A stretch of 64,000 nucleotides of DNA from Hofstenia miamia (lineage: Eukaryota; Xenacoelomorpha; Acoela), in assembly GCA_004352715.1 (NCBI GenBank), contig SCFE01000044.1, positions 1,988,131 through 2,052,130 of the forward strand. The letters are read 5' to 3'. Under the pieces are notes generated by a model. It was not told the origin of the DNA and did not search any database. It was given only the letters and a program-made list of their open reading frames with translations. Made by a program: the position numbers and the translations under genes. Positions 24,021-37,071 of the stretch are shown in pieces. Each line of letters starts with the position of its first letter. The first letter of the stretch is position 1.

Positions 24021-26833
24021 ACTAGCAGTTACTAATCTTACACTGCTTAATTTCCACATTATTAAACTACAATAACTGCAATTAGTGGATGATGTAATGA
24101 ACACTATTTAGGTGACAAAGCTTCGCAGTATCCTTTCCAGTTATTGTTGATTGGGCATCCGTCCAAAGCTAATCTCCCTAATCTCAGGTAACAACCACTC
24201 CTCTACATTCCAAACAAATGAGTTTTGCCTCTCAGCTCAGCAAAGTAAATTATATGTGCCCTATCCTAGCTCGGTGCTTACTCAAGGCTTGACCCAACTC
24301 AAATTAGTCTCAATTTGTAAAGTGTACTATATACTTGCAACCATGATTGTTACTAGCTGCTTAATTAATTATGTATTTAGCCATTACTGAAATATATTGG
24401 CTTTAGTTAAATAAGATAAATATCTAGCAGCTTCCTACCCTACATGTAATAATTGATACATACTCATCACATTATTGGTCACATTATAGTAATCAATTTA
24501 GATCTAGAATAATATAAATATAAATTCCTACGTTTGGCTTAACTGCTTTATCTTGAATTCTTTATAATTAGTACATGTGAGAAGGGATTGATAGTTAGCT
24601 AAATGGAAATAAAAACTCCTATTCATATCCCTAATATAAGTGCAGGTTCATGGCTTGGAACAAGGAACCTAGAATCGTTCCTGTTATGGGATCCTTGCCA
24701 CTTCTAAACACCAACTGTTTCGCTTAACATTGTATTAGATAATCAAACCATAATAAGAAACAAGTATAAGAACTCCAAAGAAAAGAAAGAAATCCACCTA
24801 GTAGACAGTGTCCCATTAGAAATCATCACATTATAATTCCCCAGAGTTAACATATATAATCAAAGAAAAAAGACATAAAGCACATAGTGGATAGGATAAA
24901 ATGACTTTAATAGCGAAAACATTGAATTTTTGTTACTTTTACGAATAATTCATTTTTTGTAAATGCATTCTTAAAATATATACTGGAAAAACTAAGTATT
25001 TATTCCGTAATTGCAAATGTTGTAACATCAAATTCTTCACTTTTTGATTAAATTGGATAAAAATTAATGTACTTAATTTGCATGCACTCAATTTGATTAG
25101 ATATTGCAACTACAGTCATCTGCCATGTCATAAATTAGAATACTGTATGTGTTCCATTGAAACTGACGAATATCTTTTTTACATCTATAGCAATGGTATA
25201 TTTGCATTTTAATAAATAAAATTATACCTATGCAGCACTTCCGCAAAAATGATAAATTTACAAACTACAGTGTTTAAAAATATGGTTTAATTAATTACAA
25301 GAAATATTAAGTGTTTCTCTTTACAATATACACAAATATTTAATAAATTCAAAGAACTAATACTTTTAAATTTAGAAATTAAAGAAATCAGAAATACTTT
25401 CTTTTGCTATTCTTTATATCATTTCTATGTAATATTTCATTTTGCACAAAGTATTATGAGCAGAAACCATTTTGTTAAAATGCTTGGAAACAGTTCTTAA
25501 TGTAACGTATAATATCCATCATTGACAACCATATTTGCCTTTGGTATATTCTTTATATTAACAACATTGAATAGCGTTGTGAAACGAAATGTATTAGCCT
25601 ACTATGTATTTATATTACATTTCGGTAATGGGATTCCTAAGAAAGACGTTTAAATGAAATATTTGACGAGGCCCTGCTCGAACATATATAGAACCTGACA
25701 CATATAAAATAGTTAACACTCTGACACTGTCAATATTTTAAAAGATGTAAACAAGAAATTTTTATTATTCACCAACATGGGATTCTCAACAACTACAAAT
25801 GACTCACTTTTGGAGGAGGATGGACTAATATTATAGAAAATAATGAAAATGTTCGAATCAAAATCTATACTTTACAGCAAATTTTACACTTTTGTGAAGC
25901 CTGCAGCATCATTGCAATTCCATAGAAAACGTTTCACGTTTCAATTATATCTTACAAAGCCCTGCCTAACGCCATATATCTCTCCATTGTTAATAGGCAT
26001 CATAGTGGCTGCTCACAGCTCATAGTAGACGAAAATGGTCAATGTTATTAAAATTAATAAATTTTACGTTTTCTGCAAATAATTATAGCCAAACCCAATC
26101 TGACTCTTTATATTTAGCTGAAAAAGTGGCCCAACCTGACTCGATTTAATGTATTTTTCTGCAGCAAAAAAAATAAGTAATGTGCAAAACAAAGTTGTAA
26201 ATGTGTAACTCGATCTGAAATCGAGAATTACCATTTTCAGTAAATTCTCCTCAAAATAATCTACCTTCTTATTCTTACTAAATTCCTAATAAAAATATGT
26301 TTCTTTAAATTTCTTGTTTTCTGGAAGATTAGTTTCAGTCACAATGCTTTTTAACATTTCATGTAACTTAGTATCTACACAGAAAGCAAATTCGAAATTT
26401 GTCACTATAAATTTTGGAAAATCTTCGCCTTTTAGGTTGAATTTTTTTGACAACATATCCAAATAATCTTCATAATCACAGACACGAAATTCTAAATTAA
26501 GCCGCCAAATATCGAACGCATTTATTTTTTTGGAAGTTCAAGGATTTTGCAATTTGTTTGGGACATTTAAACTCTATAAAATTTGGAGCAGAAATATTTC
26601 ATGCTGCAACAAAAAATTCAAATTTCTGTCAAAAATAAATAAGTACCATTTACATTAGGTTATCATATATAATTTATCAAAATAATGGTTTATGAAAACA
26701 CCTCCAGGAGATCATGCAGTCTCCAATAATGATGATTCTTCACAATGCGAATTAAATTAACATAGCAGGATCTATATTATACAATGCTTTCTTGCCTTAA
26801 TGAAGGTTTTCAATACCTGAAGCCTCAAAGACA
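24021..26833. other. Non-coding; contains an inverted piece of repeat R1
   Basis: 24640-24710 read on the minus strand matches 2855-2925 of R1 (gat.cat.acagga.acgattctagg...tgaa..tgcac). The remainder, including frames 24151-24390 and 25843-26025, shows no recognisable content. Confidence 0.5.
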
Positions 26834-26920
26834 TATATATATATATATATATATAAAATAAATATAAATTTTTATTTAAGAAATAAGAAAAAAAATATAT
26901 ATATAAATAAGAAAATAAGA

Positions 26921-26962
<42 letters not shown>

Positions 26963-27000
26963 TTAAAAATATATGCCTACATATATATATATATATATAA

Positions 27001-27042
<42 letters not shown>

Positions 27043-27311
27043 CTCCCGCTAAATGTTTTTTGAAAACCTCATTATGACCGCGTTTCCAAACAGTAATATT
27101 TGAAATTTTGCAGGGTAGTGTCTCATTAATTTACCTACCCCATGGTAAATATATTTAAGTTCGATTAAATACTGCGTAAGCAATGGCTGAAAAATAGGTT
27201 TTTTGGGGAAAACGTGCGATTCCCGCTAAATTCCTTAGAAATTTCGGATCATTTTCAGAACAAATGTAAGTTTTTTGCATTTTCCATAGCAAATAGCGGA
27301 ATATATATATG

Positions 27312-27349
<38 letters not shown>

Positions 27350-27354
27350 TTTAT
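26834..27354. repeat. Cluster of (TA)n microsatellites
   Basis: Several interrupted TA tracts at 26834-26856, 26895-27042 and 27299-27354, separated by about 250 nt of unique sequence at 27043-27298. Confidence 0.9.
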
Positions 27355-28436
27355 ATATAAATGAAAGTTAAAGGCTGTTTACGACAAAAGACAGCTGCGA
27401 ATTGATGTTAACAAAATGCAAAATTAAAAAAATTGATATGATGCATATTGTTTAGAAAGCTTTCTTTATATTAGCTTTAACCCTCATTGAATTTAAAGAA
27501 AATCAAAGATGCATATTTTTCTAAGAATTAATATTGAAAATGTTCTTTTTGCTTTACAAAACATATCTATTATCAATGTTGGGTCCAACAAACCAAATGT
27601 ACAACTCGGTTTTGTTAATTGAGAACTGATAAGTTTCAAAAATTAAGCTGGAAGCGCTTTAAATGAAACAAACTAAGATAAGATATGAGCTTAATTAGTG
27701 CTCTTCCCACCAAATCTTAATGGAAATCACTCAGAGATCTTTGTTGTCAGAAGAACATTATAAAAATATTACATAAACTATTCACAATGCTTCAAAAACT
27801 ACAAACTCCTGCTGAAGATTTTCTTAAATTAAGCTCCCTCCTCTCTATGCTTCTCAGTTTTCGTGACTACCAGCATCAAAAAATTTTGAGCAAGAAAAAG
27901 CTTACAACAGAATTCAAGAAATCAACCGCAAATTTGACCGAGCTTAACATTATTTTTTATTAAGATACAACCTGAAGCAATATTTGGAGTTAAACAAGTA
28001 AAGAAAATTTGAAAAAAATGATTTTTTAAGTACTGCTAATCATGTGTGTACAGGGCATAAGTATCAGTATCACTTTGCACCATTGATTCTATAATTTTTC
28101 AATTTAAAATCTAAGCAAAAATTTGAAAATTGTTATATTTCAGTGAATTTCGAAGATTCAGTTTTGCAAAATTAAAGTTCAAACGATTGACACAATCTCT
28201 TTAAATGCTATCTCAGGGGGAAGGTATCATTTTACTGCTTGAATTATTTATTCAGCATAACATAAAAAATTAATGAAACTTCACAAGAATACTTAAAATG
28301 CGTTGAAATTATAGACATTTATAGACTTAGACGACTATTACTAAAATATTCTCATTAAAACAGTGGTTAAATTTCATATTGTTTGGTTATTTATTACCAC
28401 GTTTGTATACAGAGATTTTTAAAAAGTGAAAAAGAA

Positions 28437-28470
<34 letters not shown>

Positions 28471-28849
28471 CCCAAACCTTTTTAAGCAGCAAAGGCGCAC
28501 ACAAATTTTTTTCGAAAAATAATAAGTCTAGACCTTGCCACCAATCGATTTTCAAAATGGAGTCAAAAATAACCCCAAAATGAGCTATTTTCATTTCTTT
28601 ATGACTTCTAAATGAAATCAGTAATCATATAATGAAAATATATAAATTTGTAAATAGTTATAATAATGCATTGATAGACATTTTATCTATCTATTTACAT
28701 ACTGTCATACTTCATATACTTGACTTGATACTTGCATACATGTAAAAAAACATGCATACATGTAAAATGTTCATATTATTTACATATATTTCAGTTCCTT
28801 ATGGGTATCTATGGTACTTCTTTAAACATTTTTTGCAATGAATGGCGTG
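27355..28849. other. Non-coding; one (TA)n tract
   Basis: A (TA)n tract lies at about 28437-28470. Frames that spell Tyr-Ile repeats over it are artefacts. Nothing else was identified. Confidence 0.5.
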
Positions 28850-30125
28850 AAATGCTTGTCATTTTAAATACACAGATCGCAATGGAATCGCATCACGTGA
28901 TGTAGACACCGCACCAGTATGAAGGAAATGACTTCACTGCAGGTAGAAAATGGCAAGCTACCTGGAGTTCCCACTATTCCAAATGGCTTCGGTATAACTC
29001 AAGCCACCACAAGCTATGCCCTCGTGCAAGAATTGAACATGATCGACTGTATTGTTGGTATGGTGTTTGATACTACAGCATCAAACTCTGGATGTAAGAA
29101 CAGTGCTTGCGTTTTACTCAAAATTCTTCTTGGCAAAAAGTTATTTTACTTTGCCTACTGACACCATATCTTCGAAAGGTTTTAAACAAAGTTTACACAA
29201 CTTTGTATGGTTCCACCTCAAGTCCAGAAGACCCGGCATTCATGGAGTTACAAAAACACTGGTGCAGCATTGACAAGACAAAAGCATACACGATTCTTGA
29301 TGTTCAACACAGAAATTTAAAATTACAATGAGCAGAGGTAATTTCTTTTCTTGTATGCAAGCTAACTGAGCTGGATTGAAAGGACAAGCTACCCTTTGAT
29401 GATTACAGGGAGAGCTGATGCTAGTACTACTTGGGGAGACCCCGCCTCGAGGATTGCACTGGTTGGAGCCGGGACATTGTCATCATGCACGTTGGATGTT
29501 GACAATGAGCTACACGGCAAAAGTGTTCACATTTAGTGCTGAAATGAACTATTCACCCGAGAAAATTGAATTGCTGGAGCGCATGTGTTTGTTTAATGCT
29601 TTCTTCTATGTACCAATGTGGATTTTTGCACTCAATGGTGTTAATACACCCCAGAATGATCTTCAGTTCTGGCATGATTTGAACAATTTTCGCCATATTG
29701 ACCCTCAAGTTGCAAACTCTGCAATTACTGCTTTTGAGTGCCATCTCTGGTACCTAACAGAAGATATTCAAAAGAAGCAAATTGCGCGAGAGCTCCAAAA
29801 ATGTAAATCAAAGATTATTACAACTGGTGTCCCAGTTTTTCCTGTTTTACATCGTTCTGTGAAACTTCACTTCTCGAAAATCATGGCTCTTGTTTGAATG
29901 CCTTGATTTGACTTCCGATTGATTGAGAGAATCTGTTGAACAGTGGCCATCCAATGCAGACTATCAGCGAGCAGCTGAGTTTTCAAGACATGCCAAGGTT
30001 GTCAATGATCTTTCAGATGGTTAAATGGTCTATTAATAACAGTTAATGGAAATGGTTAACAAGAAAGCAAAGCAGTGAAAGACTGTTAGATCTCAATTAC
30101 TAAATCACCCATTGATCAAATAGAT
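28850..30125 (+). pseudogene. Transposase-like repeat family (FDTTASN / HHARWM), decayed
   Basis: The plus strand carries the landmarks of a multicopy invertebrate protein family that looks like a DDE transposase, possibly hAT-related. In order: KLPGVPTIPNGFGITQA, GMVFDTTASNSGCKNSACVL (candidate first catalytic Asp, 28919-29161), a His-His-Ile block where CGN has become TGA (about 29160), MELQKHWCSID (29240), DDYRE, then PGHCHHARWMLTMSY in the 159-codon frame 29418-29897, NDLQFWHDLNNFRHID, AITAFECHLWYL, and after a stop EQWPSNADYQRAAEFSRHAKVVNDLSD split over about 29940-30020. At least three frame breaks were seen. The family assignment rests on remembered motif order and no search was run. 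No terminal inverted repeats were found. Confidence 0.55.
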
Positions 30126-31252
30126 AGATTTGAGTAAATGGATGTCAAGCTTGGTAGGTATTTTTAAGTGAAATGGGAATGGGAGTTAATTGACCTAGTT
30201 ACTTTTCCATTTTTTGAGTAAGTTCAATGATAATTAAAGCAAGTTTGAGCATTAGTCTTAGACATATATTGCTGAGCTTCCAGTGGAACTTCAGTAATCA
30301 TTTTCATAAAATAGTATCAAAGAATGTGTAACCATGTAATATGAATAATCTTAATATGTGGCATAAAGACTGCTTGGCTGGCATGTTGCTTTAACTTAGG
30401 GTAGGTGTACTGTTAGGGTTTTTGTTGTACTGCATTTCATTTGTAACTAAAATTAACATTTTTTTGCTATCACTGAAATTGCACAAGATGAGAGTTTCAC
30501 TGAGTTTAGGTTTTTTAACCTAGCACATTGGGTTCACTCACTGCACCCAAGAGTTAGTGTAGAATCTTGCCAACAACTAATTCCCACTTGATTTAGGATT
30601 GCTTAATTATATCCCTATTTAATTCCGGTATTTAATGTATGACGGACTCCAAAAACTCTCTCTATATCGTTGTTAACTGTATTAACTTAATTAATATAGC
30701 ATTAGCTACACTTAATGCTATAACAGCCATTTTAGAATAAGAGAGAGAGATGATATACAGGGTCGAAACCTGACTCAAAGCAATGCACAAGAGGATACTC
30801 TGTCTTCGTGAACAAATCCAGCTTTACTCGGACATCAAAGGAATTACCAATGGTTGACTCAGTGAGTGGAACATCATCTCAGAAAACATGTGTGTGTGAT
30901 AACTTAATAATTTAATGCATTGATTGTCCTTGTTATTGTTGCGGTTAAAATATGAGAAAGTAACACAACCATGGTGCTTTAGGGTGTTATCTTTCCCTAC
31001 ATATAATAACCCTATAGATATAAGTGTACATGTTAGCCCTTGATACATGGGAACAATCAATGCAGTCAGCAATAAAACTAGCTCATAAGTCAGTCAAAAG
31101 TTGAATAATTTACTAACAGGCAATTGATTGATTAACCAAGAAAAATGATCTAGATAAAACATTAATTTTCTTTCGAGGGTTGATATAACAGTAATAACAC
31201 TAACTTGTGAATAATGAACGATAGGAAAGCTAGAACAAATAAAAATCCCTAT
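30126..31252. other. Non-coding flank between transposase relic and repeat R1
   Basis: No gene recognised. A short GA run is at about 30740. The minus strand at 31200-31300 resembles the plus strand at 34420-34500 (taggttagg.gta.ggatagggttttta...gttctagct), so the R1 family extends upstream of 31253. Confidence 0.45.
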
Positions 31253-32077
31253 CCTTACACCTAACCTATAAGCACATTGAGGAATCAACAACTACCAGCC
31301 ACAACGCACTTTTGAAAGGCTATTATATGCAGGCCGTCCCAGACTTCCTTTAAATGTAGTTGGGGACCACCATCAGGATTACTCTAGTGCTTGACCATTT
31401 AGCTTTCCATTTAATTAATAAATAAACCTGACAATATAAAGAAGTAAATCCAATGAATTTCGTTCATCACCTAATAGATAAATTGCATTATTTTTATACT
31501 GAATAATAGTAAACACTCAAACACTCAGCAAGTACCTGTTTAATCAATGTTGTTGACAATTTACTGATTTCCTGGCTTTGCTTTTCTTTGTCTGCCATCA
31601 GTTACACATGTCAGCATTAATTAGTGTTTGTGTTTTGGTCTTTTGATATTTGTCAAAAGTACTGCTGAGCAAATTAATATCAAATACTGCTTATAATATT
31701 TTTACAAATAATCAAACTAATAATAATCATGTGTGAACAATAAATTCTTATAATACTTGAGTCTTAGTTCTTTCCTTTAACTTGACTACACGTGATATGG
31801 TAGCATCATCCAAATGAAATCAAAAATACGCTGCAAACATCGCAAGAAGAGATTAAGATCAAAAAGAAGTTGATTAAAAATAGTGTAATTAATTCAATTG
31901 TTATTATTTCAGATTTATTTGTAANAATTCTTATTTTATTTTCTCATTAATGGTTTGATTATTTAATACAATGTTGAGCTAATCAAGCAGTGTTTAGTAG
32001 TGGTCTGGATACATCACAGGAAACGATTCTAGGGTCTCTGTGCCAGATCATGAAAGTGCACATTGGTTAGGTCTAGG
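31253..32077 (+). repeat. Repeat R1, copy 2, with a single-N join at 31925
   Basis: Near-identical to 1911-2933. The single N at 31925 stands where copy 1 has 199 nt (2583-2781). Sequence upstream of 31253 continues the repeat beyond the left gap of copy 1. Confidence 0.85.
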
Positions 32078-32536
32078 GGTTTTCTCTCAATTAGCCGACT
32101 AGCATTTTATTGTTACTTGTACTGAAATAATCAATTGCCATCAAACAGTTGGATGACCAAAACCTAGGAATTATCTTAATATTATTTTAGATCCAAATTA
32201 ATGACCCATAATTGACCGATAAAGTGACCATACATGTAGTAAATTACATTAGGGCTTCCTTATTTTTTATCTTAGTTAGGGCTCTAGTCTTATACAACTC
32301 TTTCTTAAGTTATCTGTATCAGATCAGCCATATCACTGTCAGTGGAAGCTCTAATATAACCACCAAGAACATGTTGAACCCTACAAAGGGAGATGGAGCC
32401 TTACCACAATTGGACTGCAGTTGAGATTACCACTTTCAGTGCAGTCAAGAAGTCAGAAATTTTTTCTAAATTGCAGAACCTAAGCTACCAAACCTAGTTT
32501 TAATTACGTCAGTTAAGTTGTACTAGTCAAGTCTCC
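32078..32536. other. Upstream flank of the gag relic
   Basis: No gene. It could be leader or LTR sequence of the following element, but no paired copy or TG...CA ends were identified. Confidence 0.35.
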
Positions 32537-33916
32537 TTGAACTTCAAAGAATTAATATTAAATTGTAATGAACTTGAAAATAAAAACATTGACATTCTCT
32601 TACAATATCAGACACTTGAAGATAAATGTGATGATTTTCAAAAACAAATCAATGCAGCAAACCAAGAGTGGTTTAAATTGCTTTGGTCAAATTTGAAATT
32701 GATTAAACAAGTCAAAGAATGTAATGTGCAGATTATTTAAGTTACAGGGCAGCTTATACGACAAGAAGCCAAAAATAATGCATTACCCCAAGAAGTACAG
32801 AACACTAAATGCCAGTTCACTAATTTACAAGCCTATCAGGATAAATTAGCAGTTCTAAAAGCTCCTGAGATCGCTAGGGCAACCTGATCCAATTAATCAA
32901 AATACAGGACATCATGTACACCATTCCACTGCCACAATAAATAATCATTTTTCACACTCAATGCCTATTACCATTGCTAATAAGTCACCACCAAGGGCTC
33001 AGTTCCCTCAACAACAATTAAATGATCCACTAATATCACATTTAAACGAAAAATTAGACTTAATCCAAAATAAATTAAAGGCTATTGAAAGCTCCACATC
33101 AAATATAAATCTCTTTGCTCCAACTTGACACCTTTAGCAGTTGATGAAAACTTAAAAATAAGAGATGCTTCTTGGGTAAAGCCAATGGAACTTCTATTAC
33201 ATTCAAAGAGTTGTTATTTTCATATGAGCAAAATTTAATTGTACAACGTGCTGGTCAGGAACATGCACTCAAAAAATTCCCGAGTTTCTTTCCAGGAAAA
33301 GCATACAGCTACCAATTAATGCTTGATAGGGCAATAAAAGCCAATTATGAATTATTGAACTAAAATTTTTATGATCACTTCCACACCCCTACAGCTTGTA
33401 ATCAGTACAAAATACTTTTAAATAACACTATTTATAAAAAGATGATGATATAGAATAATACATTCTACAGGTGGGACGTCTATACAGACTTAGCAAACTT
33501 CATTGGAGTATTCATCACGTGATCTTTTCATGCATATCACTGGTTTGAACAATGTAGAATATAAGCTTTCCACGTTTATCAAAAAAGCTGTTGAAGCAAA
33601 GCTCCAAATCAACAATTATACCAAGATTTCAAACCAAATTAAATTAGGTAGCAGCTCTTCGAATTTCACAACTAAGCACGCAAAATCTTTGTCAAAAAAT
33701 CCCTCAACAACAGTTGAACCTAAAATTGCGTCTGAACCACAGTCCATTGAAAAAACTCTGAAAGCCATTAACCTAAATAAAATGCATTGTAAGAAATGCG
33801 GACAAAAAGGACACAACAGTCCTAATTGCACAAACACAATTCACCTTATTGCTGATGAAGATTGGTATTACACAGATGACAGTGAAATTTACGAATCGAA
33901 TCTGAAGAGGATTTAA
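32537..33916 (+). pseudogene. LTR-retrotransposon-type gag with coiled coil and CCHC knuckle
   Basis: Three open pieces (32537-32740, 33172-33363, 33503-33916) belong to one broken gag. The first is a heptad-rich coiled coil (NELENKNIDILLQYQTLEDK). The middle has GQEHALKKFPSFFPGKAYSY. The last ends with a zinc knuckle, MHCKKCGQKGHNSPNC (CX2CX4HX4C, about 33780-33830), followed by an acidic tail (ADEDWYYTDDSE). A second, more mutated family member at 61.9-62.4 kb has the same tail and a knuckle in which one Cys is Phe and one Gly codon is TGA. The protease follows at 35.2 kb after about 1.25 kb of unrelated sequence, so the element is interrupted. No RT is in the window, so the superfamily (gypsy, BEL or other) is open. 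Confidence 0.65.
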
Positions 33917-35166
33917 TGTGGCATAATCCTGTGGTACAAAAGATAACAAAGAAATTAACTAAGAACTATCAGCAATTAAATTAATTGTAATTTTGTACAC
34001 AACACAATTATCCTTTTGATTTTTTGTATAAACAATTATGCAGTTTTAATATTCTGTTTATTTGCAAAATGGTTTGCAAAATCTAAAAGGACCAAATCAC
34101 TAACGCTATTTACATGACATTGTGTAATTTCAGCTGAAAAAAGAATTAGCAAAGTGTAAACAAATTTAAACTACAAACAGGTACATGCAAATTGTTTAAT
34201 TGTTTATGCAATATGATTACAAATAGCTTACATTGGAATTATTTGGTGATGACTTTAGTTCATTTGATTTCTTATTTTGTATTATCAGGTTTAATTATAT
34301 ATGTCAACAGAAAGCTAAACATCTGAGCACACAAGTAGTACTGAGTGGTCCTCAGTTTTCGACTAAAGTTACTCTTGAAGCTGACGCACATTCAGCTATT
34401 CATAAGGTGGTGAGTCTGGTAGCTGGGGACTTTCTCTGCCATGTAGCTCTTAGGTTAAGTCTATGGATAGGGGTTTTTATTTTGTTCTAGCTCTCCAACT
34501 GATTCATTCATTATAACAACTCATGTCAGTAAATAGCTGGATAGCTATTTTTAGGCTAACCCTCTTTAGATCCAAATTACAAAGGTGTAATAATCAGCTT
34601 TATTATACATATGAGGTGCCTACAAGCCCAAACTCTATTGCATGTGGTTAATTGTATTTGTTGTGTTAGACAGTTTTATATGTGACCATTGATTATGACT
34701 GTTAAGTCTCCACTCTCTGCCGACCATATTGATTGTTCACATGTATTCAGGGCTTAGTTGTATCTATTTATATGTAGGGCTATATACATGTAGGGTTAAT
34801 AACAAGATAATGCAGAATGGTTGTGAACTTTCATTTTTGCAATTATCAGTCATAACAAGAACAATCAATGCACTAAATTGCTAGGGAATCACAACACACA
34901 ATCACAGATATTTTCATACCATGAGCCTTGTCTGTGAGTCACAATCATTTCCATGGTAACTGGTGATGCCTTACCACTCTATGTTCCTCTTGAGCAACAT
35001 CAGGGTTCCTACCCTGATAACATCTTGCTGCTTTTGATCTAAACAAGTTGTTAGTAATACCTTACCTTGCTAGGAATGGAAAGCTGGATTAATTGGAATT
35101 GTACGGTTGGTTAACAGATTAAAGAATGGAAATTCTTATAGCTTTACTGAATTATGTCTATAAATC
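33917..35166. other. Insert between gag and protease; holds an R1-family fragment
   Basis: 34340-34510 resembles the complement of 31200-31330, an inverted, diverged R1-family piece; the frame 34233-34490 falls in it. In the other family member gag and protease are adjacent, so these 1.25 kb are probably an insertion. No other gene is seen. Confidence 0.4.
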
Positions 35167-35222
35167 TTGTACAGATTCTACATTAAACTACTAAGAGCAC
35201 CGACTCTCAGGCATGCAGGAAT
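35093..35222 (+). repeat. 130-bp segment duplicated at 36761-36890
   Basis: Both copies start ttggaattgtac and end atgcaggaat, with about nine differences, in the same orientation 1668 bp apart. The right part encodes the region just before the protease (LLRAPTLRHAG / LLRAPTPSHAG). Confidence 0.8.
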
Positions 35223-35985
35223 GATCCTTGTGACAACCACATTGAACAAGAACACAATAAAATTAACAATAAATGGGATCATCATCCAAGCAACAGTTGG
35301 CACTGGTGCTTCAATATCTATAATTGCAGACATGTGTGCAAACGAAATCAGCATTAAAACAGATCATTTAAATCAGACAATCATCAAATAATTGCATCAG
35401 ATGATTATCTCAACATGAAAGAGATAATCAATGCTTTGGAATTTACCATCGCCAATAATAAATTTTTTCACAATACTCTTATTGTTTATACAACCAACAA
35501 TACTTTGCCTTACGAACTGATACTCAGTAAAACTTTTTGAAAAAATAACATTGTATCATAGACTTCCAAGACAAAGCGCTAAGAATTGATCCTAAAAATA
35601 AAAACATTGCAAAACATTTGCAAACAATCAACAACCAAATAATAACACATTTATCTGTCAAAACCATTAAGTTTCATTACTTTAGAATCGAAACAACCTA
35701 TTCTGTCTGATACCATCATTGACAATCAATAGGTTTTAAATTCCAAAAAATTGTGATTTTAGCATTCATATTAAAAAGTCGTGACAACAAAATTACTACC
35801 GCCATTTTAAATAAAAGTCGAAATATAATTACCAAAACACCATCCAATATTAAAATATTTGCATCTCCTATTGTCACAGTTGTGGAAATAAAAACTAAAC
35901 CAATAATATCTTTAAAATTGTCAGACACTGACAATAACTTAAATTCAATTCCAGTAATTAGCCTGGACCAAAACTGTAGCTAATT
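35167..35985 (+). pseudogene. Retropepsin-like protease relic with lost active-site Asp
   Basis: The frame 35167-35391 encodes KLTINGIIIQATVGTGASIS. Its homologue at 62358-62540 has NGIIIQAIIDTGAANSV, so the catalytic Asp of the DTG triad is Gly here (codon 35299-35301). Downstream pieces match the rest of the domain: HNTLIVYTTNNTLPYELIL (about 35468-35525), corresponding to LIVVDTTNFQLPYQIIL, and a linker ITTAILNKSRNIITKTPSN (35753-35985), corresponding to IITALLNKSENPITL at about 62968. The loss of Asp together with stops shows the copy is inactive. No reverse transcriptase follows. Confidence 0.65.
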
Positions 35986-36164
35986 ACTCTTGATCCTCAG
36001 TGTCTAATGTTTCATTGAATCATGCAGTATAATAATTCTGATTAAATTCTTACACATCTCAAAGTGGAGTCTCTTGCCTAATTTCAAGTAGTGGACGTTA
36101 GTAAATTAAATCAATATAAGGTAGTTTATGCTCATATATGATCCATGATGATGCTAGAATATGT

Positions 36165-36474
36165 ATATATATATATATATNNNNNNNNNNNNNNNNNNNN
36201 NNNNNNNNNNNNNNNNNNNNNNNNNNNNNNNNNNNNNNNNNNNNNNNNNNNNNNNNNNNNNNNNNNNNNNNNNNNNNNNNNNNNNNNNNNNNNNNNNNNN
36301 NNNNNNNNNNNNNNNNNNNNNNNNNNNNNNNNNNNNNNNNNNNNNNNNNNNNNNNNNNNNNNNNNNNNNNNNNNNNNNNNNNNNNNNNNNNNNNNNNNNN
36401 NNNNNNNNNNNNNNNNNNNNNNNNNNNNNNNNNNNNNNNNNNNNNNNNNNNNNNNNNTATATATATATATATAT
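36165..36474. repeat. (TA)n microsatellite containing a 277-N gap (36181-36457)
   Basis: TA repeats flank the gap on both sides. Tyr-Ile repeat frames across it are artefacts. Confidence 0.95.
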
Positions 36475-36760
36475 GAGCTTTGGATACAAAATTTTAAAAT
36501 ATCTACAAGGCGCTGAATACAAAAAAATATATATGGGTGCAAGATACTATGGCCGAGGGCACTGGATACAGGTAAAAAAAATTTTTTTGAAAAAACCTCA
36601 AACTCATACATAGGAAATTAGACCCCTTTTCCGAATGCACAATGTAAAAATTTTTATATAAAATGAATTATTTTGGCATTGCTTCAAAGAGTGCGCTGAT
36701 ACTATAGAAAATCGGGCGGTGTATAAGAAGCCCATATTAACTATAGCCTGTACATATATA

Positions 36761-36890
36761 TTGGAATTGTACAGTTGGTTAAGAGATTAAAGATTGGAAA
36801 TTCTTATAGCTTTACCGAATTATGTCTATAAATTGTGTACAGATTCTACATTAAACTACTAAGAGCACCCACTCCCAGCCATGCAGGAAT
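36761..36890 (+). repeat. Second copy of the 130-bp segment at 35093-35222
   Basis: See 35093-35222. The match breaks off right after gcaggaat, so this is a truncated copy of the pre-protease region. Confidence 0.8.
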
Positions 36891-37071
36891 AAGGAACAAT
36901 TCCTGAAAGTCGTTAAACACTAAAATTAAATTTCAAATGGTTTTTCTTGAATTCTCAATGTACGTCTTACAAAATTGTTGTTTAAATAAGTGTATAATTG
37001 CATTGCTGTTTTATAAATGAATTAAATTATTTTAGAATTACTTTAATAACCAAAGAACAACAGAAAACATA

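Noticed and set aside
36132-36613. Frames of Tyr-Ile repeats here, at 28383-28594 and at 45926-46303
   Set aside because: Translations of (TA)n microsatellites and gaps.
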